DNA of 64,000 nt from Rhizobium sp. NZLR1 (GCF_017357385.1 NZ_CP071633.1:186001-250000), one strand, 5' to 3'; counted from the first letter of the stretch, positions 1 to 9,951 are shown. Numbers and translations: made by a program. Notes: generated by a model not told the origin, from the letters alone.

Positions 1-289
1 AACTCAAGCATATCGTTTCCTCTCGGACCATTGGTCGTCGGCTGCAAGAGCCACCGTGATGGATGAATTTCGTCCCGTGCCGCCATCGCAGCCCTCGACG
101 TGTTCCCGGGCTGAGCTTAGCGAAACAGGGCAAGCAGCATGCATCGACTGCGGGTGCCAGAGCGGTGGAAAATAACGTTTTGCGCGAGGCGACAGTCAGA
201 TTCGGTTGTTGCCTTGACGCTTCGGCTGATGGCCTTCAAAGGTCGGGAGGACGTGCAGAAGGAGCCATCGGCCAGCGTTGACGGATGCC
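1..289. other. Left-edge stretch without a recognised gene
   Basis: A short open frame on the plus strand (63-281) is arginine/glycine rich, has no recognisable domain and no convincing ribosome binding site, so I do not call it. The stretch lies downstream of the leftward aldehyde dehydrogenase and shows no strong terminator hairpin. Confidence 0.4.
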
Positions 290-1744
290 CTAGAAGTATC
301 CGAGGATGGATTTGACTTCGAGGTATTCGAGCATGCCCTCAATGCCGAATTCGCGTCCATTTCCAGATTGTTTGAAGCCGCCAAAAGGCGCGTGTGGATC
401 CCAGGCCGGATAGTTGAGATGCACTTGTCCGCAGCGGATCTGTGAGGCGACGTCCTTGACGATGTCTATATTCTTGCCCTGCACATGCGCAGCCAGGCCG
501 TAGACGGTATGGTTGGCGATGGCGATGGCTTCGTCCACCGTGTCGTAGGGAATAAGGCAGAGGACCGGGCCGAAGATTTCCTCCTGGGCGATGCGCATGT
601 CTGTGCGCACGTCCGAGAAAACCGTCGGTTTAACGTAGAACCCGGCATTCAGACCGGCTGGGCGACCCTCTCCGCCGGCAACGAGCGTAGCGCCTTCCGC
701 AATTCCGACGCCGATCATGGTCTGGATCCGATCGAACTGGGCGCGGTTGGCGATCGCACCGTGCGTGGTGGCGTTTGAACGGGGATCACCGACGACGATC
801 TCATCTGCGGCCCTCTTGGCAAGCGACTCGATCTCGGAGAGCCGCGTGCACGGTACGATCATCCGCGTCGGCGCGCTGCATGATTGGCCGAGATTGCGGA
901 AAGCAGCCGCTATGCCTAAGGAAACGGCTCGATCGAGATCGGCGTCCGGCAGGACCACGTTCGGTGACTTGCCGCCAAGCTCCTGCGCGACGCGCTTGAC
1001 AGTCGGCGCGGCAGCCTGAGCCACCGCGATACCGGCGCGGGTTGAGCCGGTAATGGAAATCATGTCGACATCGGGATGCGACGCGAGGACCGAACCGACG
1101 GACGGGCCGTCACCATTGATGAGGTTGAAGACGCCGGAGGGGAAGCCGGCGTCCTCGATCGCCTCAGCAAACAGCAGCGCGTTGAGGGGAGAAAGCTCGC
1201 TGGGCTTCAGCACGACAGTACAGCCTGCGGCGAGTGCCGGCGAAACTTTGGCAGTGATCTGGTAGAGCGGCCAGTTCCATGGCGTGATCAGTGCGCAGAC
1301 ACCGATCGGTTCGTGGGTGATGGCGGTGTGGCCGCGCTGCTTGACGAAGGGGAAGGCTTCCAGGACCTCGCGAGCGACCTTGACATGGGCGACCGCCAGC
1401 GGCACCTGCGCGGTGCGCGAATATCCGATCGCCGCGCCCATTTCGAGGCTCAGGCACTGCGCAAACAGTTCGCTACGGGCTTCGAGCAGCGCCTGCAGGC
1501 GCTCAAGCAGGCCCGCGCGGTATTCCGGTTTGGTGCGGCTCCAGGTGGCGAAGGCCCGTCGGGCGGCGGAAACAGCCGCATCGACATCCTCGGCGTTTCC
1601 GAGCGCAAAGTGGGTCACCACCTCTTCCGTGGCAGGGTTGACCACGACGCCCTTGGCGGTGCCCTTGGGTTCGAGCCATCGACCGTCGATGAAGAACTTG
1701 TCCAGACGACCGTTGCGGGACAGGTGTTCGAGAGGCGTGATCAT
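290..1744 (-). CDS. NAD(P)-dependent aldehyde dehydrogenase
   Basis: About 484 residues, normal for the ALDH superfamily. It oxidises an aldehyde to the carboxylate in the cytoplasm. Visible motifs: the proton-relay WNWPL segment, the catalytic glutamate in QELGGKSP, the catalytic cysteine in NLGQSCSAPTRM, and a typical C-terminal PFGGFKQSGNGRE segment. I start at the ATG at 1744 (MITPLEHLS), which has GAAGGA upstream; an ATG at 1768 would add eight unremarkable residues. It lies 126 bases downstream of, and on the same strand as, an amine-oxidase-like flavoprotein (1871-3148). Flavin amine oxidases release aldehydes, so the pair probably acts in sequence, as PuuB and PuuC do in putrescine catabolism. 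The exact substrate cannot be read from the sequence. Confidence 0.9.
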   Translation of the reverse strand: MITPLEHLSRNGRLDKFFIDGRWLEPKGTAKGVVVNPATEEVVTHFALGNAEDVDAAVSAARRAFATWSRTKPEYRAGLLERLQALLEARSELFAQCLSLEMGAAIGYSRTAQVPLAVAHVKVAREVLEAFPFVKQRGHTAITHEPIGVCALITPWNWPLYQITAKVSPALAAGCTVVLKPSELSPLNALLFAEAIEDAGFPSGVFNLINGDGPSVGSVLASHPDVDMISITGSTRAGIAVAQAAAPTVKRVAQELGGKSPNVVLPDADLDRAVSLGIAAAFRNLGQSCSAPTRMIVPCTRLSEIESLAKRAADEIVVGDPRSNATTHGAIANRAQFDRIQTMIGVGIAEGATLVAGGEGRPAGLNAGFYVKPTVFSDVRTDMRIAQEEIFGPVLCLIPYDTVDEAIAIANHTVYGLAAHVQGKNIDIVKDVASQIRCGQVHLNYPAWDPHAPFGGFKQSGNGREFGIEGMLEYLEVKSILGYF

Positions 1745-1870
1745 CTTACAAGGTCCTTCATGCGGCAATTGCGCGGAGGATCGGCAGGGACCAGGGGTGG
1801 CCGTCCATGACGTCGTCGGCCGTCCCCAGGTGAGGCCGTCTAGCCGCGACCGGGGCGGCGCCAGGATCGG

Positions 1871-3148
1871 TCAGGGCAGCAGGTCCTTCATGCGGTAATA
1901 GGTGCCGACGATCGGCAGGAACCACGGATTCCCGGTATGCATCGGAACGGCGGGCCAGGCGAAGCCGTCGAGTGGATTGGCGTCTTTGCGCCCCATCGCC
2001 ATATTCGCCAGGGCGTTACCCATGAAGGTCGACAACTGGGCTCCGTGGCCGGAATAGCCCATGCTGTAAATCACACCCTCGGCGCTGCCCGCGCGGGGAT
2101 AACGGTCTTGCGTGCAACCGACGAGGCCGCCCCAGCAATAGTCGATCTCGACGTCGGCAAGCTGCGGAAACATGCCGAGCATCTGCTGGCGCAGAAGCTG
2201 GCCAGAGCTGACGTCGGTTTTCTGGTTCGACACAGTCGAAAATCTTGCCCTCCCCCCGAACAGCATGCGGTTGTCGGGCGTCAGGCGGAAATAGTTGGCG
2301 ATGTTGAGCGAGTTGGTGAAGTTGCGGTTGCCCGGAACCGTCGCGGCGACCTCCTGCGGCGTGAGCGGGCGCGTCGCAATGATGAAGGAAGCGATCGGCA
2401 TGAGCCTCCGGCGGAAATAGTTAAAGACGCTTGGCGTATAGGCATCGGTCGCCAGGATGACCTGGCGCGCGGTAAGCGAGCCGGTCGGTGTGGTTAGCCG
2501 CCATCCATTCGGCACGCGTTCGCGGCCGGTGACCGGGTTTCGCTCCCAGATCGCGGCACCATGGCGGCGGGCCGCCTGCGCCACGCCGTTGGCGTAGCGT
2601 CCCATGTGCATCATGGCGGATTTCGGATAGAGAATCCCGCCATGGAAGGCATCCGATAGCACCTCCTTACGGAGGTCCTCACGCGTGAGCCATTCGGCTG
2701 ACGGGTCGACCTCGCGACGGATTTCGTCTGACATCGCCTGCAGCTTGCCGACATGAGAGGGCTTGGAGGCAAGCTTGAGCTTGCCGCCCCTGCGGAAATC
2801 GCAGGCGATCTTTTCTTCCTCGATGATCCGTTCGATCATGTCGATCGAGTCATCATAGGCTCGCCACAAGCGGCGCGCCCGGTCTTCTCCAAGATGCTGC
2901 TTGGCGGCGCTGAAGCTTGCGAAATGACCGCTGTTGAGGTGCCCGCCATTGCGGCCGGAGGCACCATACCCGACGTGCTCGGCTTCCAACAGAGCGACCT
3001 TCACACCGGATTGCGCCAGTGTGCGCGCGGCGTTGAGCCCCGTGAAGCCAGCACCGATCACTGCAACCTCGAAATCTCCCGAGACGGGGTCGACGATGCA
3101 TCCGGCGAATGGGATTGAGGTGTCATGCCAGTAGGAAGCAAATTTCAT
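1871..3148 (-). CDS. FAD-dependent amine oxidase, PuuB/OrdL-like
   Basis: 425 residues of the DAO/glycine-oxidase fold. The FAD-binding GxGxxG (VIGAGFTGLNAA) sits near residue 32, followed by the acidic end of beta-2 (LLEAEHVGYGASGRNGGH) that is typical of gamma-glutamylputrescine oxidase relatives. A conserved C-terminal segment GYSGHGAQLS matches the GxSGHG flavin-contact loop of the family. Such enzymes oxidise an amine or amino-acid derivative with O2 to an aldehyde plus ammonia and H2O2. The downstream aldehyde dehydrogenase (290-1744) is the natural partner. Cytoplasmic, no signal peptide. Assignment to the family is firm; a polyamine-type substrate is inference. Confidence 0.85.
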   Translation of the reverse strand: MKFASYWHDTSIPFAGCIVDPVSGDFEVAVIGAGFTGLNAARTLAQSGVKVALLEAEHVGYGASGRNGGHLNSGHFASFSAAKQHLGEDRARRLWRAYDDSIDMIERIIEEEKIACDFRRGGKLKLASKPSHVGKLQAMSDEIRREVDPSAEWLTREDLRKEVLSDAFHGGILYPKSAMMHMGRYANGVAQAARRHGAAIWERNPVTGRERVPNGWRLTTPTGSLTARQVILATDAYTPSVFNYFRRRLMPIASFIIATRPLTPQEVAATVPGNRNFTNSLNIANYFRLTPDNRMLFGGRARFSTVSNQKTDVSSGQLLRQQMLGMFPQLADVEIDYCWGGLVGCTQDRYPRAGSAEGVIYSMGYSGHGAQLSTFMGNALANMAMGRKDANPLDGFAWPAVPMHTGNPWFLPIVGTYYRMKDLLP

Positions 3149-3526
3149 TGGCGCATGCCCTTATGCTCGTCTGATCCGAAGTATGAAGTATATGCCTGCT
3201 TGCGCTGGAGAGGTGCGGCGCAGGCGGCCTTGTTTCGCAACAATTGCCTGTGTTGGGGGCAGCAAACCACAGGATATTCTGTTTATGCGCCAACTCCGCA
3301 GCCCACCCCTTGAAGCCACAGATTAGGATCTACGCAGAATTCGGTCCCGAGGTGCTTCCAGGAGTAGATCATGCCCAATGATGCTCAGCTGTTGCCGAAG
3401 TGGTGCTGCATCGGGCCGACTCCAAAGGACTGGGAACGAGCCTGGCCTGGCCCGGTAAATCGGCTTGCGGCCCAATCGGCACCAGCACCAGACCTATGAA
3501 TGTCGCACCAAATTGGGAGTCAGACG
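3149..3526. other. Divergent intergenic region, no gene seen
   Basis: 378 bases between the leftward flavoprotein gene and the rightward bicupin gene. It must hold the promoters of both. I see no clear sigma-54 element, long palindrome or RNA gene. GGGAG at 3515-3519 is the ribosome binding site of the cupin gene starting at 3527. Confidence 0.5.
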
Positions 3527-4246
3527 ATGACCGGTAAGACCATCCTCCTCTTCGAGGCGAAAAGCGGATATGCTCCGGAGGGCCAGCGACGCACCTTAGG
3601 GCCAGACGACATATTCGGAGCCGGCCGCGATATCGTCTGGAGCGCTTCCAGCGGGGTTTCCGCTGGATCAGTGCATTGGAACGGAAAAGCCTCCATCGCC
3701 AGTTTTCCCCATACGGAATCCCTGGTTGTCGTGGCAGGGCGACTTGTCCTGCATTCGGGCGGCTCAACGTTTGATCTCACATCCGGCGACAGCGTGGTCA
3801 TCGGCCGGGGCAAGGACGTCACAGCGGAAGCGGAAAAAGGCACCCGCTGGATCTTCTGTGCGACGATCGCGCCAACATTGAGCACGCAAGGCGTCGTGGC
3901 GATCGATAGGCAGGTTGCACTTGCCCCCTCCCCGCCGCCTCCGGCGCAGTTCGTGGAGGGGGACACACCTCAGTGCAGTCACTTCAGGGCATTTTCCGAC
4001 GAGGCGGTCGGCTTTCGAACAGGTGTCTGGGCGACGACGCCGCACGTCCGGCTGTCGCGCCCTCATCCCGTCCATGAATTGATGTATATCCTGGAGGGGC
4101 AGGCTGATGTGACCGATGGAGACGGTACGAAAACGTCAGTCGAGGCGGGAGACGCGATCTTCGTCGGTCGCGGGACGATCAACCGCCTATCGATCCACGG
4201 CAACCTCAAGAAGATCTTCGCCATCGTCGAAGGCCTGGAGATTTAA
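3527..4246 (+). CDS. Two-domain cupin protein
   Basis: 239 residues. Two cupin barrels are visible: an N-terminal one around residues 20-110 (a GDSVVIGRG turn) and a C-terminal one around 140-235 with HPVHELMYILEGQADVTDGDG followed by GDAIFVGRGTINRL. The second keeps the HxH-type cupin motif 1, so it probably binds a metal; the first is degenerate. Bicupins of this kind include small-molecule isomerases, dioxygenases and sensor proteins. I start at 3527 because GGGAG lies seven bases upstream; the in-frame ATG at 3500 has no such site. It is divergent from the amine oxidase and convergent with the next cupin gene. Function not recognised. Confidence 0.8.
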   Translation: MTGKTILLFEAKSGYAPEGQRRTLGPDDIFGAGRDIVWSASSGVSAGSVHWNGKASIASFPHTESLVVVAGRLVLHSGGSTFDLTSGDSVVIGRGKDVTAEAEKGTRWIFCATIAPTLSTQGVVAIDRQVALAPSPPPPAQFVEGDTPQCSHFRAFSDEAVGFRTGVWATTPHVRLSRPHPVHELMYILEGQADVTDGDGTKTSVEAGDAIFVGRGTINRLSIHGNLKKIFAIVEGLEI

Positions 4247-4368
4247 CCGGATCAGCGGCCTCGTCTGCGGATAGAACGCCGAATGTTGAGGCTTACCCTT
4301 CTGCCGGCCTTCGGTGCTTCTATGCGGCAGGCGCGCCCATCTTTCGGGCGAGCGCCGTTGGCAGTCGC

Positions 4369-4725
4369 TCAGTCGTAAACGCAGACGTAGATCTTGCGCA
4401 CGGTCTCGATGGTACGCCAGACGCCGACAAAACCGGGCTTCATCACAAAGCTGTCGCCGGCGCGATAAGTCTTCGTCTCGCCGTCTTTTTCGTCGATTTC
4501 AACGACACCGGAAATGATGTGGCAAAACTCGTAGACCGTGCCCTTGATGGAATGGTGCTCGCCGGGCGTCGCTTCCCAAATGCCGGTCAGCACCTTCTCG
4601 CCTTTTGAGGCATCTTGCGCCCAGGTCTTGTAGGTGGGATTGCCTGAAATCAGCCGTTCTGCGTCCGGCACGGCCTGTTTTGGGGCGAAGTTTGGATCGG
4701 TATCGATGGTCAACAGAAACGACAT
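4369..4725 (-). CDS. Small single-domain cupin (Cupin_3/EutQ-like)
   Basis: 118 residues forming one cupin barrel. Motif region TPGEHHSIKGTVYEFCHIISG is followed by YRAGDSFVMKPGFVGVWRTIE, the signature of the DUF861/Cupin_3 group often annotated as ethanolamine-utilisation-like or (S)-ureidoglycine aminohydrolase-like. It is the last of three co-directional genes (6818 leftward to 4369), 14 bases after the hydroxyacid dehydrogenase, so it should be co-transcribed with the ArgE-like deacetylase and the GhrA-like dehydrogenase. It probably binds a small ligand or metal in that pathway; substrate unknown. Confidence 0.8.
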   Translation of the reverse strand: MSFLLTIDTDPNFAPKQAVPDAERLISGNPTYKTWAQDASKGEKVLTGIWEATPGEHHSIKGTVYEFCHIISGVVEIDEKDGETKTYRAGDSFVMKPGFVGVWRTIETVRKIYVCVYD

Positions 4726-4739
4726 GTCATTTTCCTCGT

Positions 4740-5663
4740 TTAATAACCGCGTGTCCGATCGACCAGGCCGATCAGCTTTTCGCCGGCGCGGTGGCGCCGA
4801 ATATTTTCAGTGACCGATTGCGCCGCCGTTTCCGGTTGCGTGACGGAGGCGGTGTGCGGCGTAATCGCTACTTTCGGATGTTGCCAGAGTGGATGTTCTG
4901 CCGGCAGCGGCTCGGGATCGGTGACATCGAGCATCGCCGCGGCAAGACGGCCGCTATCGAGAGCCTCGATCAAAGCCGCGTGGTCAAGGTGCGGCCCGCG
5001 GCCCACATGCAACAGCCGTGCGCCGGCCGGCAGCTGTGCGAAGAGCTCGGCATTGAGGATGCCGCGCGTCTCGTCGGTCAGCGGCAGCAGACAGACCAGG
5101 ATGTCGGTCTTCGCCAAAAAGGCGGCCAGTCCATCCGTGCCATAGTGGCAGGTAACGCCGTCGATTTGCTTCTCGCTTCGGCTCCATCCTGCGAGCGGAA
5201 ATTGGAAGGGCTTCAAGCGTTCGATCGCCGCCTGCGCCAGAATGCCGAGGCCCAGAAAGCCTATTCGGCGCCGAGCGGCCTGCGGCGCGGCGAGCGTCTG
5301 CCAGACAGACTGTCGCTGCAGCTCCCGGTAAGCGAGCATCTCCCGGTGGAGCGTCAGGACGCCGAGAGTGACGTATTCTTCCATCATCCGGATAATGCCG
5401 TCCTCGACCATGCGGACGACCGCTACATGGTCCGGTAGGCTGCCCTGTTTGAGCTGATCGACGCCGGCGCCGATACAAAACAAAACTTCCAAATTGCGGT
5501 AACGCGAGATATCGCCTGGGATCGTCCATGTCAGAAGATACCGCACCCTTTGCGGATCCACCGGCTGGCCCTGCCCGACGAACTCCAGATCCGGCAGTTC
5601 GCGCGCAAAAATCTCCTGGAAAACCGCACCGCGTGTGGCATCGGAGTTGAAGAGAAACGCCAT
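4740..5663 (-). CDS. D-2-hydroxyacid dehydrogenase, GhrA type
   Basis: 307 residues, the length of GhrA-type glyoxylate/hydroxypyruvate reductases. The Rossmann dinucleotide motif is [12 protein letters not shown], the substrate-binding HVGRGPHLD segment replaces the usual NxGRG, and the catalytic histidine lies in [12 protein letters not shown]. It reduces a 2-keto acid to the D-2-hydroxy acid with NAD(P)H in the cytoplasm. It sits in a three-gene leftward operon, 15 bases from the ArgE-like gene and 14 from a small cupin. The context suggests a product of amino-acid catabolism rather than photorespiratory glyoxylate, but this is inference. Confidence 0.87.
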   Translation of the reverse strand: MAFLFNSDATRGAVFQEIFARELPDLEFVGQGQPVDPQRVRYLLTWTIPGDISRYRNLEVLFCIGAGVDQLKQGSLPDHVAVVRMVEDGIIRMMEEYVTLGVLTLHREMLAYRELQRQSVWQTLAAPQAARRRIGFLGLGILAQAAIERLKPFQFPLAGWSRSEKQIDGVTCHYGTDGLAAFLAKTDILVCLLPLTDETRGILNAELFAQLPAGARLLHVGRGPHLDHAALIEALDSGRLAAAMLDVTDPEPLPAEHPLWQHPKVAITPHTASVTQPETAAQSVTENIRRHRAGEKLIGLVDRTRGY

Positions 5664-5678
5664 GAAAATCGCCTTCTT

Positions 5679-6818
5679 TCAGCCTTCGGCAAGATGGGTG
5701 CCGAGTTCCTCGATCATCGTCTGGCATGCCGCGAGCTCGCCAACTTCGATGTATTCGTCAGGCCGGTGTGCGCGACCAATATCCCCAGGACCGCAGATGA
5801 TGGAATCGATGCCAGCCTGCTGGTAGAGCCCGGCCTCCGTGCCATAGCTTACGGCGGCAAGCGGCTCCTGCCCCGTCAATTTCATCAGCAGCGTTGCGAG
5901 GTCGCTGCCTTCAGGGAGCGCAAGTCCCGGGTAAGCGCTCAGCTCGTGCCAGCCCACCTCGAAGCCCTGGTCTTTGAGAGCCGCAAGCCTGGCCCTTACC
6001 GGCTCCAGCAGAGATGACGGGGAGATACCCGGCACAGCGCGGACCTCGATATCGGCGGTGCAGCGATCCGGAATGATATTGACCGCCTGGCCGCCAGTAA
6101 TGACGCCAACCTGCAATGACGAGTAGGGAGGCGCGAAATCATGGTGGAAGGGCCCGTTCGTCAGGGACTTGCCGTATTCCGCAATCTCGGTGATCAGATT
6201 GGCCATGGCATGAATGGCGTTAAGCCCCAGATTAGGGCGTGAGGAATGACCCGAGCGCCCGATCACCTCGAGGCGGACAGCCGCCTTGCCTTTGTGCGCC
6301 CGAACGGCCTGCATCCGGCTCGGCTCGCCGATGATCGCCCCCAACGGTGCATTGCACAGGTTTGGCAGCTCGGCGATGAGATGCGGTACGCCGCGGCTGC
6401 CTGCCTCCTCGTCATAGGAGAAGGCAAGGTGAATTGGCCGTCGCAGGTTCATGGCGGCAAGCTTCGGCAATGCGGCCAAGGCGCAGGCGAGAAAGCCTTT
6501 CATGTCGCTGGTGCCACGTCCGTAAAGTCTGCCTTCCTCGGCGCGCAGAACGAAAGGATCCGAACTCCATTCCCGTTCGCCGGCCGGCACGACATCCATG
6601 TGCCCGGACAGAATGTAACCCTGGCCTTCGCGCGGTCCGACAGTCGCGAAAAGGTTGTACCGGTCACCTTCCGGGCCGAGATGGACCGTCACATCGGCTC
6701 CCGCCTTCCGGCAATAGTTACGTATCCAGTCGGCAATCGCGCCATTCGGCGTGCCGACAACGGAGGGAAATGCGATCAACCTTGCGAGAATTTCTTTGAC
6801 GTCCATGGGAGTGACCAA
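5679..6818 (-). CDS. argE: M20 family deacetylase, ArgE (acetylornithine deacetylase)-like
   Basis: 379 residues. Zinc-peptidase M20 landmarks: first metal histidine in LSGHMDVVPAG, bridging aspartate in GRGTSDMKGF, catalytic and metal glutamates in SYDEEAGSRG, a later metal glutamate in IIGEPS, and the dimerisation-domain histidine in GRSGHSSRP. Such enzymes remove N-acyl groups from amino acids. The 6818 start is a TTG with AAGG four bases upstream; an ATG at 6806 (MDVKEIL) is the alternative. First gene of a leftward operon with the hydroxyacid dehydrogenase and small cupin. Because it is not with arginine biosynthesis genes, a catabolic N-acyl amino acid substrate is as likely as N-acetylornithine. 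Confidence 0.85.
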   Translation of the reverse strand: MVTPMDVKEILARLIAFPSVVGTPNGAIADWIRNYCRKAGADVTVHLGPEGDRYNLFATVGPREGQGYILSGHMDVVPAGEREWSSDPFVLRAEEGRLYGRGTSDMKGFLACALAALPKLAAMNLRRPIHLAFSYDEEAGSRGVPHLIAELPNLCNAPLGAIIGEPSRMQAVRAHKGKAAVRLEVIGRSGHSSRPNLGLNAIHAMANLITEIAEYGKSLTNGPFHHDFAPPYSSLQVGVITGGQAVNIIPDRCTADIEVRAVPGISPSSLLEPVRARLAALKDQGFEVGWHELSAYPGLALPEGSDLATLLMKLTGQEPLAAVSYGTEAGLYQQAGIDSIICGPGDIGRAHRPDEYIEVGELAACQTMIEELGTHLAEG

Positions 6819-7048
6819 GTTGCCTTCAGAGTGGTCTAGATGTTACTAAGCCTAAGCGCAGGGATGCGTTTTACCTGCTGAGTAGGGCTTCGGTTCAGCT
6901 GAAGATTTCGAATTGTTGCGATGAACAAGCCAATCCTGCCGGCCTTGGTGTGCAATATTGTGACTTGGTTGCAATCGGCGCATGATCAAAGACACTGTCT
7001 ACCTCCAGTGGAGCTTGGTGATCCGGCGAACGGAGCGGATATCCGAAA

Positions 7049-7924
7049 ATGCAAAAATCAGTGCGCCTGAAATCATTCGAATTGATCGCGCAGGATATAA
7101 ACAGTGTCGATGTCAGCCTGCTTCACGCGCTGTCGATCGGCGTCGGCTGGCCGCACCGGCCCAAAGACTGGGATCTCCTGCGGCGCGCTGGGCTTGGCAT
7201 CGTTGCGGTCGATGGCATAGGACGCGTCTTCGGAAGTGCGATGTGGTTTCCGCATGGCGATGATTTCGCCACGATCGGTCTGGTGATCACCTCGCCTCGC
7301 ACGCAGGCGCAAGGGACCGGGCGATGGCTCATGGACCAAGTGTTCGAGCAGTGCGGCGACCGCAATCTGAGCTTGAATTCGACCCATGCAGCTTACAGAC
7401 TTTATGTTTCGCTCGATTTCACCAAGGAAGCGATTGTCTATCAATACCAGGGAGATGTTGGGCCGAAGCTTCCTCCCCTGCCGGAGCTGAATGGGCAGTT
7501 GAGCGAACTGTCCAGCGACAAAATCGAGGAGATCAACGCTCTCGATACGCGAGCCTTCGGCACCGATCGCGGCAAGTTGATCGCTTTGCTTGCTGAGGGG
7601 GCGTCCATTTGCACACTCCGGCGAGGCGACGAAATCGTCGGCTATTCCATGTGCCGCGAGTTCGGGCGTGGCCATGTGATTGGTCCGATCGTGGCAAGCA
7701 ATGATCAGGACGCGATCAATCTTGCCGCCGTGCATCTCAAGGATTTGGCAGGCGGGTTCGCACGTGTTGATACCCGAGAGAAAGGCCTGTTCGCCGAGTT
7801 CCTTCAACAGAGCCGGCTCGCCGTCTCCGATACCGTTACGACCATGTCCAAGGGGCGTAATTTCTTAAATAGGCAGAGCGGCGAACCGGCGGTTTATGGT
7901 TTGGCCGGCCATGCGCTAAGCTAG
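7049..7924 (+). CDS. GNAT family N-acetyltransferase, two-domain
   Basis: 291 residues. The N-terminal half is a GNAT domain with the acetyl-CoA loop in VITSPRTQAQGTGRWLMDQV (residues about 86-105). The C-terminal half (about 150-285) looks like the degenerate second GNAT module (Acetyltransf_18 type) found in YitH-like proteins, with RRGDEIVGYSMCREFGRGHVIGPIVA. It transfers an acyl group from CoA to an unknown amine. It is divergent from the ArgE-like deacetylase, an opposing activity, with 230 bases between their starts, so co-regulation is possible. The substrate cannot be read from the sequence. Confidence 0.8.
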   Translation: MQKSVRLKSFELIAQDINSVDVSLLHALSIGVGWPHRPKDWDLLRRAGLGIVAVDGIGRVFGSAMWFPHGDDFATIGLVITSPRTQAQGTGRWLMDQVFEQCGDRNLSLNSTHAAYRLYVSLDFTKEAIVYQYQGDVGPKLPPLPELNGQLSELSSDKIEEINALDTRAFGTDRGKLIALLAEGASICTLRRGDEIVGYSMCREFGRGHVIGPIVASNDQDAINLAAVHLKDLAGGFARVDTREKGLFAEFLQQSRLAVSDTVTTMSKGRNFLNRQSGEPAVYGLAGHALS

Positions 7925-8248
7925 TGTAATGGACTGGCGAAATCTAATTTTACGCTGATGGATTACCTTCTCCCCCGTACTGACGGGCAGAAGGGACGTG
8001 CCCTACAAGACCCTGGTGACGGAGAGGCCGCGGCATTCGCCCGTTTACGGGGGTTCGAAGGACGGGTCGAGACCCGTGGCTCGACCCCGGTCGGTCGCCG
8101 CAGCCGGATGGGCAGTTGTCGGCGATCGCGTGCCTGAGGTGTCGAGCGCATTCCCGCAAAATTGTGTGGTGGATTGCACAAACACGAAAAGAGATAGAGC
8201 ATCCCCGCGACTCGAAGAAACAGAAATGGTCTATCTGAGGAGACAGTC
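7925..8248 (+). other. Intergenic region ahead of gabD, no gene seen
   Basis: 324 bases. Around 8063-8088 two overlapping inverted repeats can form (GGGTCGAG...CTCGACCC and CGGGTCGAGACCCG), which may be a terminator for the GNAT gene or a regulator site. GAGGAG at 8238-8243 is a good ribosome binding site for the dehydrogenase starting at 8249. No RNA gene recognised. Confidence 0.4.
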
Positions 8249-9700
8249 ATGGAATTGAAGGACGCAACTTTGTTTCGGCAGGCCGCATTGGTCGGCGGCG
8301 ATTGGATCGAGGCCGGGGACAATGCGATCGCCGTGGATAATCCCGCGACCGGCGAGATCATCGGCCGCGTTCCCAATCTGGGGGCTGCGGAAACCAAGGC
8401 GGCGATTGCCGCAGCCGAGATTGCGCAGAAGGAATGGGCAGCCCGCACCGCCAAAGAACGGTCGGTGATCCTGCGGCGCTGGTTCCAGCTGATGATGGAC
8501 AATCAGGACGATCTCGGCCGCATCCTGACATCAGAACAGGGCAAGCCGCTTGCTGAAGCCAAGGGCGAGATCGCCTATGGCGCGAGTTTCATCGAATGGT
8601 TTGCCGAGGAGGCGCGGCGTGTCTACGGCGACATCGTTCCCGGCCATCAGAAGGACAAGCGCATTCTGGTGATGAAGCAGCCGATCGGCGTCGTTGCCGC
8701 CATCACCCCGTGGAATTTCCCGAATGCGATGATCACCCGCAAGGCGGGGCCGGCCTTTGCCGCCGGCTGCGCCATGGTGTTGAAGCCGGCCTCGCAGACG
8801 CCCTTTTCGGCAATTGCCATTGCCATCCTTGCCGAGCGCGCCGGCTTCCCCAAAGGCCTGTTCAGCGTCTTGACCGGCTCGGCGCGCGCCATCGGTGGCG
8901 AGATGACCGCAAGCCCCGTCGTACGCAAGCTGACCTTCACCGGCTCGACCGAAGTCGGCACCGAGCTTTACAGGCAGAGCGCCGCGACCATCAAGAAGCT
9001 TGGGCTGGAACTCGGCGGCAACGCCCCCTTCATCGTCTTCGACGATGCCGATCTCGATGCGGCCGTGGAAGGTGCTTTGATCGCCAAGTTCCGCAACAAC
9101 GGCCAGACCTGCGTCTGCGCCAACCGCCTCTATGTGCAGGAGGGTGTCTATGACGCCTTTGCCGAGAAGTTGTCGAAGGCCGTCGGAGCGCTGAAGACCG
9201 GCAACGGCTTCGACGAGGGCATCAATCTCGGCCCGCTGATCGACGAGGCAGCACTTGCCAAGGTCGAAGAGCATGTCGCCGATGCGCTTTCCAAGGGCGG
9301 CCGGGTCATTGCCGGCGGGCATCGCCATCGGCTCGGCGGGCGCTTCTATGAGGCGACGGTGCTGGCCGACGTCGCCGCTGGCATGGCTGTGGCGAAGGAA
9401 GAGACGTTCGGACCGGTGGCTCCACTCTTCCGCTTCAAGGACGAAGGCGATGTGATCGCCCAGGCCAACGACACCGAGTTCGGTCTCGCCTCCTATTTCT
9501 ACGCCAAGGATCTCGCCCGGGTCTTCCGGGTCGCCGAAGCGCTGGAATACGGCATGGTCGGCGTCAATACCGGGCTGATCTCGACGGCCGAAGCCCCCTT
9601 CGGCGGCGTCAAGCTCTCCGGCCTCGGCCGCGAAGGCTCGAAATACGGCATCGAGGAATTCACCGAAATCAAATATGTCTGCCTCGGCGGCATCGCCTGA
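8249..9700 (+). CDS. gabD: NAD(P)-dependent succinate-semialdehyde dehydrogenase family (GabD-like)
   Basis: 483 residues, the length of GabD. ALDH motifs: TPWNFPNAMITRKAGPA, the catalytic glutamate in LELGGNAPF, the catalytic cysteine in NNGQTCVCANR (the CVC arrangement is typical of GabD/SSADH enzymes), and the C-terminal FGGVKLSGLGREGS. It would convert succinate semialdehyde to succinate at the end of GABA, putrescine or related pathways. Single transcription unit by spacing. The family is firm; other semialdehydes (for example glutarate semialdehyde) are possible substrates. Confidence 0.88.
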   Translation: MELKDATLFRQAALVGGDWIEAGDNAIAVDNPATGEIIGRVPNLGAAETKAAIAAAEIAQKEWAARTAKERSVILRRWFQLMMDNQDDLGRILTSEQGKPLAEAKGEIAYGASFIEWFAEEARRVYGDIVPGHQKDKRILVMKQPIGVVAAITPWNFPNAMITRKAGPAFAAGCAMVLKPASQTPFSAIAIAILAERAGFPKGLFSVLTGSARAIGGEMTASPVVRKLTFTGSTEVGTELYRQSAATIKKLGLELGGNAPFIVFDDADLDAAVEGALIAKFRNNGQTCVCANRLYVQEGVYDAFAEKLSKAVGALKTGNGFDEGINLGPLIDEAALAKVEEHVADALSKGGRVIAGGHRHRLGGRFYEATVLADVAAGMAVAKEETFGPVAPLFRFKDEGDVIAQANDTEFGLASYFYAKDLARVFRVAEALEYGMVGVNTGLISTAEAPFGGVKLSGLGREGSKYGIEEFTEIKYVCLGGIA

Positions 9701-9951
9701 GGCCAAAACAAGGCCCAAGACAAGCATAGCCCATCCACGATTTCTGTTCTTTTCGAGAAACGGCCGTCATGGCTATGGGCTTGCCGTCGAGGCGGCGTCA
9801 TCGACCTGTCGGCTCACCACGGTGCAAGCTGAGCATCGTGGAGGGTCACCGGCCTTTTGCAGAGCAAACTCCGACGGCGTATCCTCGATTCGATGATGAC
9901 CCTTTGGCAAGTTCATCCAGGCGCTATGGTGCAGGAAAAGCAAGGGCGAGC

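Noticed and set aside
8041..8100. GGTTCGA near 8048 with nearby hairpins, resembling a tRNA T-arm
   Set aside because: No acceptor, D or anticodon arm can be built around it.
8531..9727. 398-codon minus-strand frame
   Set aside because: Antisense to gabD, which has complete ALDH catalytic motifs.
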